Assembly: GCF_041146795.1 (NCBI RefSeq)
Contig: NC_135177.1
Coordinates: forward strand, 2,077,560 to 2,141,559
Direction of reading: 5' to 3'
Length of the DNA stretch: 64,000 bases
Source of the DNA: Maylandia zebra
Lineage: Eukaryota > Chordata > Actinopteri > Cichliformes > Cichlidae
Shown here piece after piece: positions 30,628-41,679 of the stretch. Every line of letters starts with the position of its first letter. The stretch's first letter is position 1. The position numbers and the translations under genes are program-made. Below the pieces are notes generated by a model that was not told where the DNA came from, did no database searches, and saw only the letters and a list, made by a program, of their open reading frames with translations.

Positions 30628-32231
30628 CAGTGGGGCAAAAAAGTATTTAGTCAGCCACCGATTGTGCAAGTTCCCCCACCTAAAATGATGACAGAGGTCA
30701 GTAATTTGCACCAGAGGTACACTTCAACTGTGAGAGACAGAATGTGAAAAAAAAATCCATGAATTCACATGGTAGGATTTGTAAAGAATTTATTCGTAAA
30801 TTAGGGTGGAAAATAAGTATTTGGTCACCTCAAACATGGAAAATCTCTGGCTCTCACAGACCTGTAACGTCTTCTGTAAGAAGCTTTTCTGTCCCCCACT
30901 CGTTACCTGTATGAATGGCACCTGTTTGAACTCATCATCTGTATAAAAGACACCTGTCCACAGCCTCAAACAGTCAGACTCCAAACTCCGCCATGGCCAA
31001 GACCAAAGAGCTTTCGAAGGACACCAGGAAAAGTATTGTAGACCTGCACCAGACTGGGAAGAGTGAATCTACAATAGGCAAGCAGCTTGGTGTGAAAAAA
31101 TCAACTGTGGGAGCAATCATCAGAAAATGGAAGACATACAAGACCACTGATAATCTCCCTCGATCTGGGGCTCCACGCAAGATCTCATCCCGTGGGGTCA
31201 AAATGATCATGAGAACGGTGAGCAAAGATCCCAGAACCACACGGGGGGACCTGGTGAATGACCTGCAGAGAGCTGGGACCAAAGTAACAAAGGTCACCAT
31301 CAGTAACACACTACAACGGCAGGGAATCAAATCCCGCAGTGCCAGACGTGTTCCGCTGCTGAAGCCAGTGCATGTCCAGGCCCGTCTGAAGTTTGCCAGA
31401 GAGCACATGGATGATACAGCAGAGGATTGGGAGAATGTCATGTGGTCAGATGAAACCAAAGTAGAACTTTTTGGTATAAACTCAACTCGTCGTGTTTGGA
31501 GGAAGAAGAATACTGAGTTGCATCCCAAGAACACCATACCTACTGTGAAGCATGGGGGTGGAAACATCATGCTATGGGGCTGTTTTTCTGCCAAGGGGAC
31601 AGGACGACTGATCTGTGTTAAGGACAGAATGAATGGGGCCATGTATCGTGAGATTTTGAGCCAAAACCTCCTTCCATCAGTGAGAACTTTGAAGATGAAA
31701 CGAGGCTGGGTCTTCCAACATGACAATGATCCAAAACACACCGCCCGGGCAACAAAGGAGTGGCTCCGTAAGAAGCATTTGAAAGTCCTGGAGTGGCCTA
31801 GCCAGTCTCCAGACCTCAACCCCATAGAAAATCTGTGGCGGGAGTTGAAAGTCCGTGTTGCTCGGCGACAGCCCCAAAACATCACTGCTCTCGAGAAGAT
31901 CTGCATGGAGGAATGGGCCAAAATACCAGCTACTGTGTGTGCAAACCTGGTAAAGACCTATAGTAAACGTTTGACCTCTGTTATTGCCAACAAAGGTTAT
32001 GTTACAAAGTATTGAGTTGTATTTTTGTTATTGACCAAATACTTATTTTCCACCCTGATTTACCAATAAATTCTTTACAAATCCTACCATGTGGATTCAT
32101 GGATTTATTTTTCACATTCTGTCTCTCACAGTTGAAGTGTAGCTCTGGTGCAAATTACTGACCTCTGTCATCATTTTAGGTGGGGGAACTTGCACAATCG
32201 GTGGCTGACTAAATACTTTTTTGCCCCACTG
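30628..32231 (+). mobile_element. Complete Tc1 transposon, copy 2
   Basis: It has the same ends and about 200-bp inverted repeats as the 17256 copy, with TA at 30626-30627 and 32232-32233. It is 1604 bp long and lies in the opposite orientation. It sits downstream of the zinc-finger gene in the same direction as that gene. Confidence 0.92.
30993..32015 (+). CDS. Tc1-family transposase, intact ORF, copy 2
   Basis: This 340-residue frame matches the minus-strand copy at 336 positions. D153, D244 and E279 of the DD34E triad are all present, as are both helix-turn-helix regions. At residues 57 (R) and 286 (K) it has the residue I would expect in related fish Tc1 proteins, so it looks closer to the ancestral form; C208 may be private. 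The ATG lies in a CCGCCATGG context about 365 bp from the left end, after the inverted repeat. It is the better candidate for a functional transposase, though activity cannot be judged from sequence. Confidence 0.93.
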   Translation: MAKTKELSKDTRKSIVDLHQTGKSESTIGKQLGVKKSTVGAIIRKWKTYKTTDNLPRSGAPRKISSRGVKMIMRTVSKDPRTTRGDLVNDLQRAGTKVTKVTISNTLQRQGIKSRSARRVPLLKPVHVQARLKFAREHMDDTAEDWENVMWSDETKVELFGINSTRRVWRKKNTELHPKNTIPTVKHGGGNIMLWGCFSAKGTGRLICVKDRMNGAMYREILSQNLLPSVRTLKMKRGWVFQHDNDPKHTARATKEWLRKKHLKVLEWPSQSPDLNPIENLWRELKVRVARRQPQNITALEKICMEEWAKIPATVCANLVKTYSKRLTSVIANKGYVTKY

Positions 32232-32239
32232 TAAATGTC

Positions 32240-33574
32240 TCACAAGGAAATGGACATGACAAAGTTTGCAGCTAGTGTGCTACATGATGGCGTTGAGGAT
32301 GAGGAAGAAACTAACAAGGCTGTTACATCAGCACACTGCCAGTTGAAAATAAAAGTTGAAAATTCTGAAAGCTCTCGACACACTTAAGTCAGAGTTTTCC
32401 GGCAGACTGGACCGTGTGCTTTCCGCTGTGCGAGAAGACATACAGGGATGCGTTGAGAGAGTGACACAAGTGGAGAATCGCAGTTAAAAAGCTGGAAAAG
32501 GAGGCAGAGACGCTCCGTTCAAAGGTCAATGACCTAGAGAACAAGTCGCAGATCCAACTTGAGATTGATCAACCTACCTGAAGGAGCAGAACGAAGAGAT
32601 GCATGCGCTTTCATGGAGAGCTGGCTCTCCAAAACACTCTAAGGAGCCCACTGGATGTTGAAAGATGTCACAGTCTTCCCTCAAATAATTCCTAGGTGCC
32701 TCAGCCTGTCATTATGAAGTTTTTAAACTTCAGAGACTAAGGCTACTTTCACACTGCAGGAAAAATCGCATCAAGTCCGACTTTTCTGACCCTATGCAAC
32801 CCATATCCAATCATGCTATGACAGTGTGAACAGTACAAATCCGATATTTTCAAATCCGATCTGGGTCACTTTCGTATGTGGTGCTGAATCCGATACATAT
32901 CTGATGTTTTAGAAAGCGACTGCTGTTTGAATAGTCATGTCGCATTAAATCCGTCTTTTACGTCACTGACACAAGACAGACGCCAATTATCAGCTCCAGA
33001 GAAGCGCCCAATAAGACATTGCGAACGCTTCCTGGCCATCCCATGTAGATGTTAGTGAAACTGTCTGGAAGACAACGTTGGAGAACCATGAACATTTTAT
33101 TTGTACTGTATAATCTGCAGATTCTGACAGAAATCTGCAGCTATCCTTTGAAGCACCGCTCCTCTAAAACAGCAATAAGGATAATTATTTGGCCGTATGT
33201 AAATACCAAAATAACTATAACTTAAAGCAAAATTGGGAAACGTAAAGTCCGAAACAAGTCTTTATATTAACGGCCAACAATCCTGTTTGGTCTGGGTCTA
33301 AACAGAGCGTGTTGTGTGTGACATCTTCTTTTGCGCATGCGGGCCGCTTTGAGGGTTCACACTAGAGCGCGTTTGCTCTTTCTTTTTCTTCTCTCCTTTT
33401 TTAAAAAATTCACTATTATTACTATTTTACCTTCCCAAGAATGGCCATCTTCATATTTTCAGCTTTAATCTACTGCAGTCAACTTACTATCTACAATTAT
33501 GTCCCAATCTATGACTATTAAGATAACATCCTGGAACTGTAGGGTTTAAATAAAGTGAGTAAGGTGAAACAGGT
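32240..33574 (+). mobile_element. L1-type LINE 5' part (ORF1 remnants and start of ORF2)
   Basis: Broken plus-strand frames between 32370 and 32720 encode an ORF1-like coiled coil with KVNDLENKS and INLPEGAERRDACAFMESWL. From about 33505 the frame reads MTIKITSWNC, the start of an L1 endonuclease, and stops almost at once. A different element occupies the middle (32740-33375). The ORF2 sequence is cut at 33574 by the inverted-repeat unit. Confidence 0.6.
32740..33375. mobile_element. Non-autonomous DNA transposon relic inside L1
   Basis: The stretch starts 'aaggctactttcacactgcagg' and ends 'gagggttcacactagagcg'; the 'ttcacact' segments suggest a hAT-like MITE. It separates the ORF1 remnants from the ORF2 start. 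Exact ends and a target duplication are not clear. Confidence 0.4.
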
Positions 33575-34131
33575 ATTGACTATGTGCACGAGACAATGCT
33601 AACTTCCTGTTTTGAGACCGGATGTGGGGTTGTACATTTCCGGCAGCTTTACTTTGCGGTCAATCGCTACTGCGAAGATATCCTCCAAAATCATGTCCAG
33701 AACTCGAAAACAGAAAGATGGCGTTAAGTTACAAAGAGCAGAAGGTGGGAACACTCACCGCTGCTGTGTCATAACAAATCTAATGATCAATTTTGACGTT
33801 TAAAGCGTTTAGATCGATCAGTTGTTTACATCACTCAACACAAGCAGAACTGCATCACTGCAGCAGAAGAGACATCGTCCACACTCAGAAGCACATCTCT
33901 GTGTAGTGACTGGTCTCATGATCTAAACAGGCAAATGTTCAGCATTCAAACTACAGGTGAAGAACAGTCAAACCAGATGTTTCCCCGTTATGTCGAGATT
34001 AGCTCGTCAAGTACACACCTACACAGCATGTCAACAAACCGTGAAAACCACACAAAAATGAATGATTGCTGGTAACGGTTTCTATACATTAGTATTTACG
34101 AAGGGTATGTTGTGACTTACCTTCAAAATTA
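33575..34131 (+). repeat. Inverted copy of 2100-2655 (transposon copy 2)
   Basis: The outer end, ATTGACTATGTGCACG at 33575-33590, is the terminal repeat of the element at 906-2659. The block matches that copy in reverse, including the 63-codon frame, and leads into a Tigger-like MITE at the same place. Here the element interrupts an L1 ORF2. The opposite end of the element is missing. Confidence 0.8.
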
Positions 34132-35670
34132 CAGCGGTCCCTCGCTATAACGCGGTTCACCTTTCACCTCGCTGTTTCACAGATTTTTTTAGTGCAAGTT
34201 TGCGGCGTAGCCCTCGTAGCTCCTGCTGGTTGATTAATAGGCTGGTGTGAAAAATTGCTGCCAGGTTTCTTGAAATGAGAGCTGCTCCATCCAAAGTGGG
34301 ATGGATGCCGCTTGTGCTAACAAGACCAGGTTTCCCCCATAATGTTTCACAATTATCTATAAAGCCCAAATCGTTTTTAGGACATGTCCATTCTGGTCCG
34401 ATGGGGTAGAAGCTTTTTAATAAAGTTCATTTTTAACATGCATTGCAATGCATGCTCAGAATAGAGTTGATACACTCCTTGTTAGAAGGATATGAGCACT
34501 AACCCCACAGTGTGAAGGGTAAACTAAGAGGCATAGAGTTGAGTGTTGAAGGTAAATTGCTCCACACTTATAGAACACTGCTTCAGATAGATAGAGGCTG
34601 CCTTGGCTTTGTGTGGGGTATAACATGGTGTTCCAGTCAAAAATAATTGAAACTTGTGATTTGTCAGTTAAATTGGAAATAACATGTCTGGTAACAACTG
34701 TAAGGTAGGAAGGAGTTTTCTCACACAGGAGAAGATCCCTGACTTGAGGTCAAAGACCGTTGCCATGCAGAAGGACCACGAGGAGAACAAATCAGGGAGC
34801 ACCGAGTCTAAAACAGGGAATCTGCACATCAATAGCCAATTACAAATGTTTCCTGTTTTCATGTGTCTGATATATATTTTGAATTATGAACTGTACTTCA
34901 CTTCTCTGTGAGCAGACGACCTGACATAGAGAAGACCAACAGCTGTGCAAGCCGAATCTGCAACTGCCGCATGATAAAACGGCGTGAACTGCTAGATTGT
35001 CTCCCGAACTTCTTTCAGTAAAAAAGACCACCACAAGTCTGACATTGTTTCAGTTACACACTGATTCAGTATTAATTTTAGTTACCTCCAACTGACATAA
35101 CTCGTGTAATTACTGCAGACATGAATTATAATTTCAATGAATTTATGTTTAACCCTAGCCAGCAGTTTTAAATTGTCCTCCCCCCCCCCCCCTTTTTTTT
35201 TTTTTTTTTACAGCTTATAGTGTTCTGTGTCCTTATTGGCTGCAGACCACTGTCAATCAATTTCCTCCATGCCGTGTCCCCTGTACAGCTCAGAATGCGT
35301 TCAGCCTGTCAAATTTACATAAATCTTCGATCGCTAGCAGTGTGACCCTGAAGTGCTGTACTTTATGTTTGTAAGTTTTCTCGCCAAGATACACAACAGT
35401 GTCAACTAAACATCATCACCTACAGGTGCCTTTGGTTTCATTCTATAATACTGGACTTATTTTTCTACAAAGGTTTGAACTTTGAGTGTTTAAAATAGAG
35501 AGAAAAGTGTGAAAATGTTCATGCCTGTCCGAGAAAAGTGTATAAAGCATGCAGTGAGGGGTTTTACAGTCTCAAAACATCTATAATAATTGTAAAAAAA
35601 TAAAATTGCAGATTTTACCTATCGTGGGTTATTTTTAGAACATAACTCCCGCGATAAACAAGGGCCACTG
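34132..35670. mobile_element. Tigger-like element, copy 2, with further insertions
   Basis: The ends read CAGCGGTCCCTCGCTATAAC and ...GATAAACAAGGGCCACTG, with TA after the right end. The right 450 bp is the reverse complement of the 39243 copy. The middle (34210-35210) is unrelated: it holds a minus-strand frame with GIHPTLDGAALISRNLA, which looks like a piece of a retroelement protein, and a C/T run at 35179-35209. Confidence 0.6.
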
Positions 35671-35693
35671 TACTGCAACTATAATTATAATTA

Positions 35694-35950
35694 TACCATA
35701 TCAGCTTTATTTATAAAGCACTTTAACATAAAACCAGGGTTCACAAAGTGCTGTACATATACAAAAAGCATAAGCAAAGTAAAATAAAATAAGATACAAT
35801 AAGATAAAATAAATAAATGAATAAATAAGATAAAACATGTTAAAACAAACTGAGTTAACCCCTTAAAGAGGGCAAAAGGCTTCAGCAAATAAAAATGTGT
35901 TAAGAAGAGTTTTAAACTGAATGAAGTGTCTCAGCTTGGTGCTTATTCCA
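35694..35950 (-). repeat. LINE-type tail
   Basis: On the minus strand the stretch ends with '...tttataaataaagctgata', and the 'gtacagcactttgtgaacc' motif resembles fish LINE tails. It is AT-rich with TAAAA and AATAAAT runs. The coding part is absent. Confidence 0.4.
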
Positions 35951-35951
35951 T

Positions 35952-36160
35952 GCCCCGGTTTGACGAGCCCCTGGATTTCCAAACTGGAAATAACCAGGAC
36001 TACTGGCAGATTCTCTTTTCTCCAGACTCTCCAGAGTCTTATTGACTAATTAGGCAGTTCTTGGGATTGGCTCGTTGCTATTTTTGGTTCATGACCGGTT
36101 TTGCGGACCTGCCCAGCCCCCTGACTGATTTCACCCAAAAAAGTGCCTAGACCTGGTCCA
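35952..36160 (+). pseudogene. Ty3/gypsy-type reverse transcriptase relic
   Basis: The frame from 35955 reads DYWQILFSPDSPE, and after a short gap another frame reads RQFLGLARCYFWFMTGFADL and SPLTDF. Both match the order of conserved blocks in Ty3/gypsy reverse transcriptase, with the catalytic part deleted between them. It is a small, dead fragment. Confidence 0.5.
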
Positions 36161-37124
36161 GTGGATGGCGTTTGTACAGGAGTATGTTTACTTTTTAAAC
36201 AAAATGCAACAATGAGTTCTGAGCAAATCACAGTTTACAACTACAAACCTCTGGGGAGAGCTCCTAGACCACATACACTGGTGAGTGTGATCTGTGGCAA
36301 CCTGAGACCTTCTGGAATGGAGCAATGCAAGTGTGACTCTGCCCAATGTGTTCTACTATGCATGGCTAAAAATAAAATAGTACTGGCCATAACACAGAGG
36401 CTCATGAGATTAATTACGTCACTTTGGGGAGTGTGTTTTGGGGGAAGGTGGTGTTCGACTACACACATATGCTGCTCGACAGTAGCAACCACACGGCCTT
36501 CTTTCTGCATACACACCAACAATAATTCTGTCCCTTTGTCATGTATGGCTATCTGAGCTCTCAGACTGAAGACTGCTCTCATATTCATGGACAGAGTCAC
36601 TCACACATACACAGACTGTCCAGGCCCTAAAAATAGCTGGTGTTAGCTGTCTGATGATATGTATGGAGATAAATACCTGCAAATGAGTCTCATGTGTGTT
36701 ACCAAATATGTGCACAGACACACGCAGTACGTCCCAAAGACATAAACTCTCTTATCCTCCATAAATAGGTCACAAACTGGCACCTCATTTCTCTTCACTC
36801 CTCAGTGTCCTTCTCTGCTGTCCCAGATAGAGCAGCCACAATCACTTTCTTCCATCCAGCAAATAGTCCAACTCACCTCGACCAGACAGAGAGGACATCT
36901 ATGCTGCTGCACAAACATCTCTCACATCTCTATGTAGCTAATATTAAAGACAAACAAAAGCGAGCAAAATGATTTGCAAAAATGTAATTATCCTTTCTCT
37001 TTCTCACAGAAGCATTCAACTTGACAACTATGTTCATCTAGCCACTCTATGTTTCGTTTTATTTGTGTATTTTTCACTGCACTTCATGGCATTTACTATT
37101 TCATACTTTATTTATGTTTTTCAG
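36161..37124. other. No recognisable gene
   Basis: Short frames only. One 137-codon frame at 36143-36556 is open but has no signature I know, and its minus-strand shadow is equally long. Confidence 0.4.
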
Positions 37125-37393
37125 TTTGCAGAGGACATGGAGCTCTTTTTAAAAGCATGTGCTGACGAGCAGGGACTACGGGTCATGTGACGTTTGACAC
37201 TTAATGGACAGATGAAGGCACTGGCTGCTTGTTTGTGTTTTTATGTGTTGTTGGGTTGGTTTTTTTTCAGTGTACAGAATTCCAGTTAAACTTGTTATAA
37301 AATGTTGTTTACTTGTTTCCATGTCCATACTTAAAGTAAAAAAATTAAGTGTAAATGTAACAGAATTGTTTATACTTGTAACTTCAAAATAAA
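37125..37393 (+). other. Candidate terminal exon
   Basis: A pyrimidine-rich TTTATGTTTTTCAG acceptor is followed by a 22-codon frame encoding FAEDMELFLKACADEQGLRV plus Met and a TGA at 37188. An AATAAA occurs at 37388. The layout is that of a last exon. I do not recognise the peptide and see no convincing upstream exon. Confidence 0.25.
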
Positions 37394-37877
37394 AAGCTTA
37401 CAGTTGCTATTAACATTAATGTATTACCCTGTAATCCATAATATTTTTATACATTTTACGCATTAACCCTCTGGGCTCTATCCTGGCCTTATGTGGCCAC
37501 TTCACTTCCTTTTTCTTTCTTTTTTTGACCATTTTTGCTGTGTTAATGCAAATGGAATGAAAGGGTCTAGATTGTTTTCAGCTTTTGGCCACTTGAAACC
37601 CATTATTATGACATTTTTAAATTCCTTGTTGTTGACAGTGCTAAATCATGCAATTTAGGTAAAATTGCTTTTATTCTAAACTCAGCACATAAAAATTATG
37701 GTTGTTGTTGTTGTTTTTTTGTTTTTTTTTTTTGTTTTTTTAACCAAATTACATCATTTACCCATTTTTGGCTGAACAACAAATTTCATGTAATATTTTT
37801 AGTTTCAAACAGGGGTGTTTGATGGCTTACTACACCGCAGTGGACCAAAAGAATGACATAGGTTTGATCTTAAGGGT
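37394..37877. other. No recognisable gene
   Basis: AT-rich sequence with GTT and T/G runs at about 37700-37740 and no coding signature. Confidence 0.5.
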
Positions 37878-37882
37878 CCAAT

Positions 37883-38357
37883 TGTCATGGTCCCCGTGCC
37901 TGCTCGGCTGGCCCTGTGTGGCTACATGTTATGTTTTGTCTTTTCTCTCTCCTCTCTCTCTGCTCGCTGCCTGGGCGGAGCTCATTGTGAGCTCCCGGCC
38001 TCCACCACCTGTAGGCAATCACCTGTGGCTCCTCACCTTGTTTGCTCCCGCTACTTAAGGCAGTGACTGAGAGCACCTCACCGCTGGACTATTGAATAAC
38101 GCTCGTCAGTGTTACTTTAGCCTCAGCCAGTTTTGAGCTCTGTCCGTGAAAGTTCCGTGCTAACCCTTGTTCTCTGTATGCAGATTTCTCGTGTTTGGTT
38201 TGGAGACTCTGGACGCTTTTCCCGACCCCGCTCTGCACCCCTGGGAACCCTGGCCCCCTTCTCCTTCACCTGTATATAGTGCACCTGGAGTGTGTAAATA
38301 AACCTGTTTTTTCTGAGATTTCAGTCTGCGCCGAGTCCTCCCTGCTCCTCCGTGACA
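37883..38357 (+). repeat. Solo LTR, copy 1 of the TGTCAYGG family
   Basis: It starts TGTCATGGTCC and ends CCGTGACA, and a perfect 5-bp duplication CCAAT flanks it. An AATAAA occurs about 60 bp before the end, as expected of an LTR. It is 475 bp long; no internal retrotransposon sequence is attached. Confidence 0.8.
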
Positions 38358-38362
38358 CCAAT

Positions 38363-39242
38363 AGTTTGTGCATGGCATTGCAGCACAAATATGTGTTTGC
38401 AAGATAGACTGGGGGAAAAAATGACGCATTAAATATTACACAGGCTGCATTGAATTTCTGTTGAGTTTGAGTTTCCCAGTCAAACTTAGCTTTGAAGCAC
38501 CTGCTAAAAACCGTTTTACTCTTGTAGAGTTCACAACAAGACACCATAGCCAAAATATTAACTCTCAAAAACAAATTCAAAGCTGCAGCACATACAGCAA
38601 CAAACACTGTTAGTAAATGTGTCCTGGAGTTTATGCAGGTGCAGAAAGTGCTGCTGGTGTAAATAAGCCTAACAGCTTCTAGATCACTTATTTTTCTGGA
38701 AAGATGGCAAGAAGGGCATCACTGCTCATTTCTACAATCTCCCAGATCTTGGAATACAAGCCTCTGTCCCATGAAAATCACTTCACAGTAGTAGGAGTCC
38801 ACTAAAACCTACAAATGAAGAGTGATCCTGGAAGAAATGGGGCGCACACTATAGTGACCTCAACAAGTGCAAGACAGCCTTGTCCCCGATGCTCAGATGA
38901 AAAGATAAATAAATAAACCTTTTTATCTGAAAGGTTACTGGTAATATATATAACCTAACTGGCATTTAAAGAGTAAAAAAAAGAATGTAGATAAAATTTT
39001 GGTTTTGATGAAAAGGACTGGAGCTAATTTAAAGAGTCAAGTCGGTAAAAGTAGAAAAATGTTTTAATAAATATACATTTTATAGCATTTTGTGAACATA
39101 CACAAAAGTGGCCATTTTTGGCAACAAACAAGCTGAGAGAGAGTTTTATATTTTTTGCTCTCCTTGAACAAAAATAATAGAGCACAATAATCAATGTTGA
39201 TGTTAATCAATTAGATGTCCCAGACTCTACTATGAATAATAT
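38363..39242. other. No recognisable gene
   Basis: Only short unassigned frames. A 'tttggcaacaaacaagctgag' motif at about 39117 recurs at about 41102 with one difference, which hints at an unrecognised repeat. Confidence 0.4.
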
Positions 39243-40122
39243 AGCGGTCCCTCGTTTATCGCGGGAGTTACGTTCTAAAAATAACCCGCGGCAGGTGAAA
39301 TCTGCAAAGTAGCCAACTTTATTTTTTACAATTATTATAGATGTTTTAAAACTGTAAAACTCCCTCACTACATGCTTTACTTTCCTCAGACAGGCACGAA
39401 CATTTTCACACTTTTCTCTTTTGTTTAAACAGTTCAAACCTTCGTAGAAACATAAGTCCAGTATTATAGAATGCAAAACGTTTCGTCGGCATTGTTGTGT
39501 TTGTTGGGGAGAAAACTTACAATCTTCAAGACAAGCTGAACGCATTCTGAGCTGTACAGCAGCGGTCCCCAACCTTTTTTGCTCCACGGACCAGTTTAAT
39601 GTCAGACAATATTTTCATGGACCGGCCTTTAAGATGTCGCGGATAAATACAACAAAATAAAATGATACGACCAAGACAAAAAATGTGGTATTTTGTAAAT
39701 ATAATAATAAACGTGAATTCACTGTGTAATTGTGTAATTTTATTAGCAGCATCCTCCTGAAATGCGCCAACAACATTGAGAGTAACATCCTCCTCTCTGC
39801 TTCTTAATGCTCTCTGGTCGCTACGGTAACGCGTAAATAGTTCTTTCAAAATAGGACACACGACTACAACACGGCAAAAGACCCAGGGAAACCGAATTAA
39901 CGATAAAACCTCAGAAAACCATACATTTCACACCCGAGCCTCAGCTCTCACGGCCCGGGTGTTGGGGACCGCTGCTGTACAGGAGACATGCCACTAGATT
40001 GATTGACAATGGTCTACAGCAATCAGAACGCACAACACAATGTGCTGTAAATTAAAAAATAAAAAATCAGCGTAACAGCGAGTCCGCGAAAGGTAAACCG
40101 CGTTATAGTGAGGGACCACCGT
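39243..40122. mobile_element. Tigger-like element, copy 3
   Basis: It opens 'agcggtccctcgtttatcgc' and closes 'gcgttatagtgagggaccac', with TA-like ends. It matches copy 2 in reverse. A hAT MITE interrupts it at 39560. No transposase is present. Confidence 0.7.
39560..39974. mobile_element. hAT MITE inside the Tigger-like element
   Basis: The ends CAGCGGTCCCCAACCTTTTT and ...TTGGGGACCGCTG are inverted, and a perfect 8-bp duplication CTGTACAG flanks the 415-bp insert. Copy 2 shows the uninterrupted target (ctgtacag in reverse at about 35280). The similarity of its first seven bases to the Tigger end is coincidental. Confidence 0.9.
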
Positions 40123-40261
40123 ACAATAATTTCCAGTAGCACTGCTGATATGGTGAGTTTTGAGGTTGTCTTCAAACAAGTGCATTGTACAAAAAAAAGG
40201 TGCTTGAAGGATTGAAAATGTAAAAAGTAATGACTATTTTATATTTATGAAAAAAACTTGA

Positions 40262-40310
40262 TGAGATGATGAGATGATGAGATAACCTTTATTTGTCAGT
40301 TGCAGGTCTT
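40262..40310 (-). repeat. Retroposon-type tail with GATGA repeat
   Basis: On the minus strand 'acaaataaaggttatct' leads into CATCT-type repeats. It lies about 90 bp downstream of the 176-codon ORF, on the same strand, and looks like the 3' end of a retroposed sequence. Confidence 0.45.
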
Positions 40311-40375
40311 TTAGAGCCGCGAGCTTCCCCATGATGGTATTAACCTTCATTTCCGTGGTCTTGTCATTCTTTTGC

Positions 40376-40906
40376 TCAAAGAGCAGATTCTGAGACCTCA
40401 CGACCGCAGTCAGCTTTTTCCAAGATGTAATCCAACTTCCGCTCAGAGATGTTGTTCTGAGTGGACTTTTCCTTGATGTAATCCAATATACGCTCAGATG
40501 TGTTATTCTGAGTATTCACGGCAGCTGTAAGCGTCTCCAAGCTCTTAACCATGCTGCTCTCAATGAGCCCGTTCTGAGAAGTCGCGTCTCGTCCCATCAT
40601 TTCAATCCCAGCGGGCAGCTTTGTGGGGGTTTGAACAGCCGGTTCGGCTTTCTTAATCCTCCGATAAGCCAGAGCCAAGCCAGCTCCGATCAGCAAGAAC
40701 CCTGTTACCATGGTTCCGAATAGGTAGATATCTTCAGCGTCCTCGATCGACAGTCCCGCCAGGCACACGATCCTCCATGTCTGCCACCCGTCCATCATGT
40801 ATCCGGCAGGGAAAGTCCCTCCAGGGCACTCGGGCTCTCCCGAGCCCAGACTTCTCGTTGAGAAAAGGGTGTCAATAGCATTCAGAGACCAGTTGATCAA
40901 ATCCAT
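40376..40906 (-). CDS. Unidentified 176-aa single-pass membrane protein ORF
   Basis: The frame begins at an ATG in an AGAATTATGG context. It has a Cys-containing N-terminal part (C27 and C48, with GSGEPECPGG and DGWQTWRIVC), one strongly hydrophobic segment at residues 61 to 81, a basic YRRIKK stop-transfer sequence, then a polar tail with two repeated blocks (NTQNNTSERILDYIKEK and STQNNISERKLDYILEK) likely to form a coiled coil. After the stop a different frame continues the coiled-coil pattern (LLFEQKNDKTTEMKVN), so a one-base frameshift probably shortened it. No N-terminal signal peptide is evident. I do not recognise the family. The downstream tail repeat suggests that it is carried by, or was copied by, a retroelement. 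Confidence 0.5.
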   Translation of the reverse strand: MDLINWSLNAIDTLFSTRSLGSGEPECPGGTFPAGYMMDGWQTWRIVCLAGLSIEDAEDIYLFGTMVTGFLLIGAGLALAYRRIKKAEPAVQTPTKLPAGIEMMGRDATSQNGLIESSMVKSLETLTAAVNTQNNTSERILDYIKEKSTQNNISERKLDYILEKADCGREVSESAL

Positions 40907-41339
40907 AATTCTCTTTAGGTTTTAGAAACAGACTGTGAGAGAGTGTTCCAGGGAAAGTAATACAAAAAACACGAGACTAGACAAGGACATAAGAACTAAG
41001 CAGGGAAGATAAGGGAGAGGAGAAAAAGGTCGTCCACCTCCTCCGAGAGCCAAAAGGAAAAGTAGCAAAAAAACCAAAACAAAAACATAAAACATGGACA
41101 CTTTTGGCAACGAACAAGCTGAAGGGATGGTGATTTTTTTAAACAAACCCAGAGTGTTAAAAAACATTTTAAACCATGTTTATTTCTCATCAGCATCAAT
41201 AGTAACAAAAACACAATTTAGTTTTCGCTGTCAAAGTCGATTTAACTGAAGTTACGTGTTTCCGGTTACTGTGGAGGTCACAATATGGCGCTCCCCAGTG
41301 GCTGCAGCCAGGTGCTCTTGATTGGTGTAGGCTGCTGGG
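40907..41339. other. Region upstream of the 176-aa ORF, no gene seen
   Basis: A purine-rich stretch (40930-41080) precedes the ORF on its strand. No promoter element is convincing and no second coding frame is seen. Confidence 0.4.
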
Positions 41340-41675
41340 GGATTCCCATGATGCACTGGGTGTTTCTTCTTCACTCACTATGTGTTAACAGACCTCTCTG
41401 CATTGAATCATATCTGTTATTAACCTCTGTCTCTCTTCCACAGCATGTCTTTATCATGACTTCCTTCTCTCACCCCAACCGATCGCAGCAGATGGCCCCG
41501 CCCCTCCCTGAGCCTGGTTCTGCTGGAGGTTTCTTCCTGTTAAAAGGGAGTTTTTCCTTCCCAATGTCGCCAAAGTGCTGCTCATAGGGGGTCATATGAT
41601 GGTTGGAGTTTTCTCTACAATTTAAAGCGCCTTGTTCTGATTTGGGGCTGTATAAATAAAACTCAATTGAATCAA
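41340..41675 (+). mobile_element. L2-type LINE tail
   Basis: It carries the same 'ttaacctctgtctctcttcc', 'gcctggttctgctggaggtt' and 'aaaagggagtttttccttcc' segments as other L2 tails here, and ends in 'aataaaactcaattgaat'. Confidence 0.75.
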
Positions 41676-41679
41676 ATCC

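Noticed and set aside
36143..36556. 137-codon frame with Cys-rich segments
   Set aside because: An antisense frame of 119 codons is equally open; the start overlaps the Ty3/gypsy relic; no family recognised.
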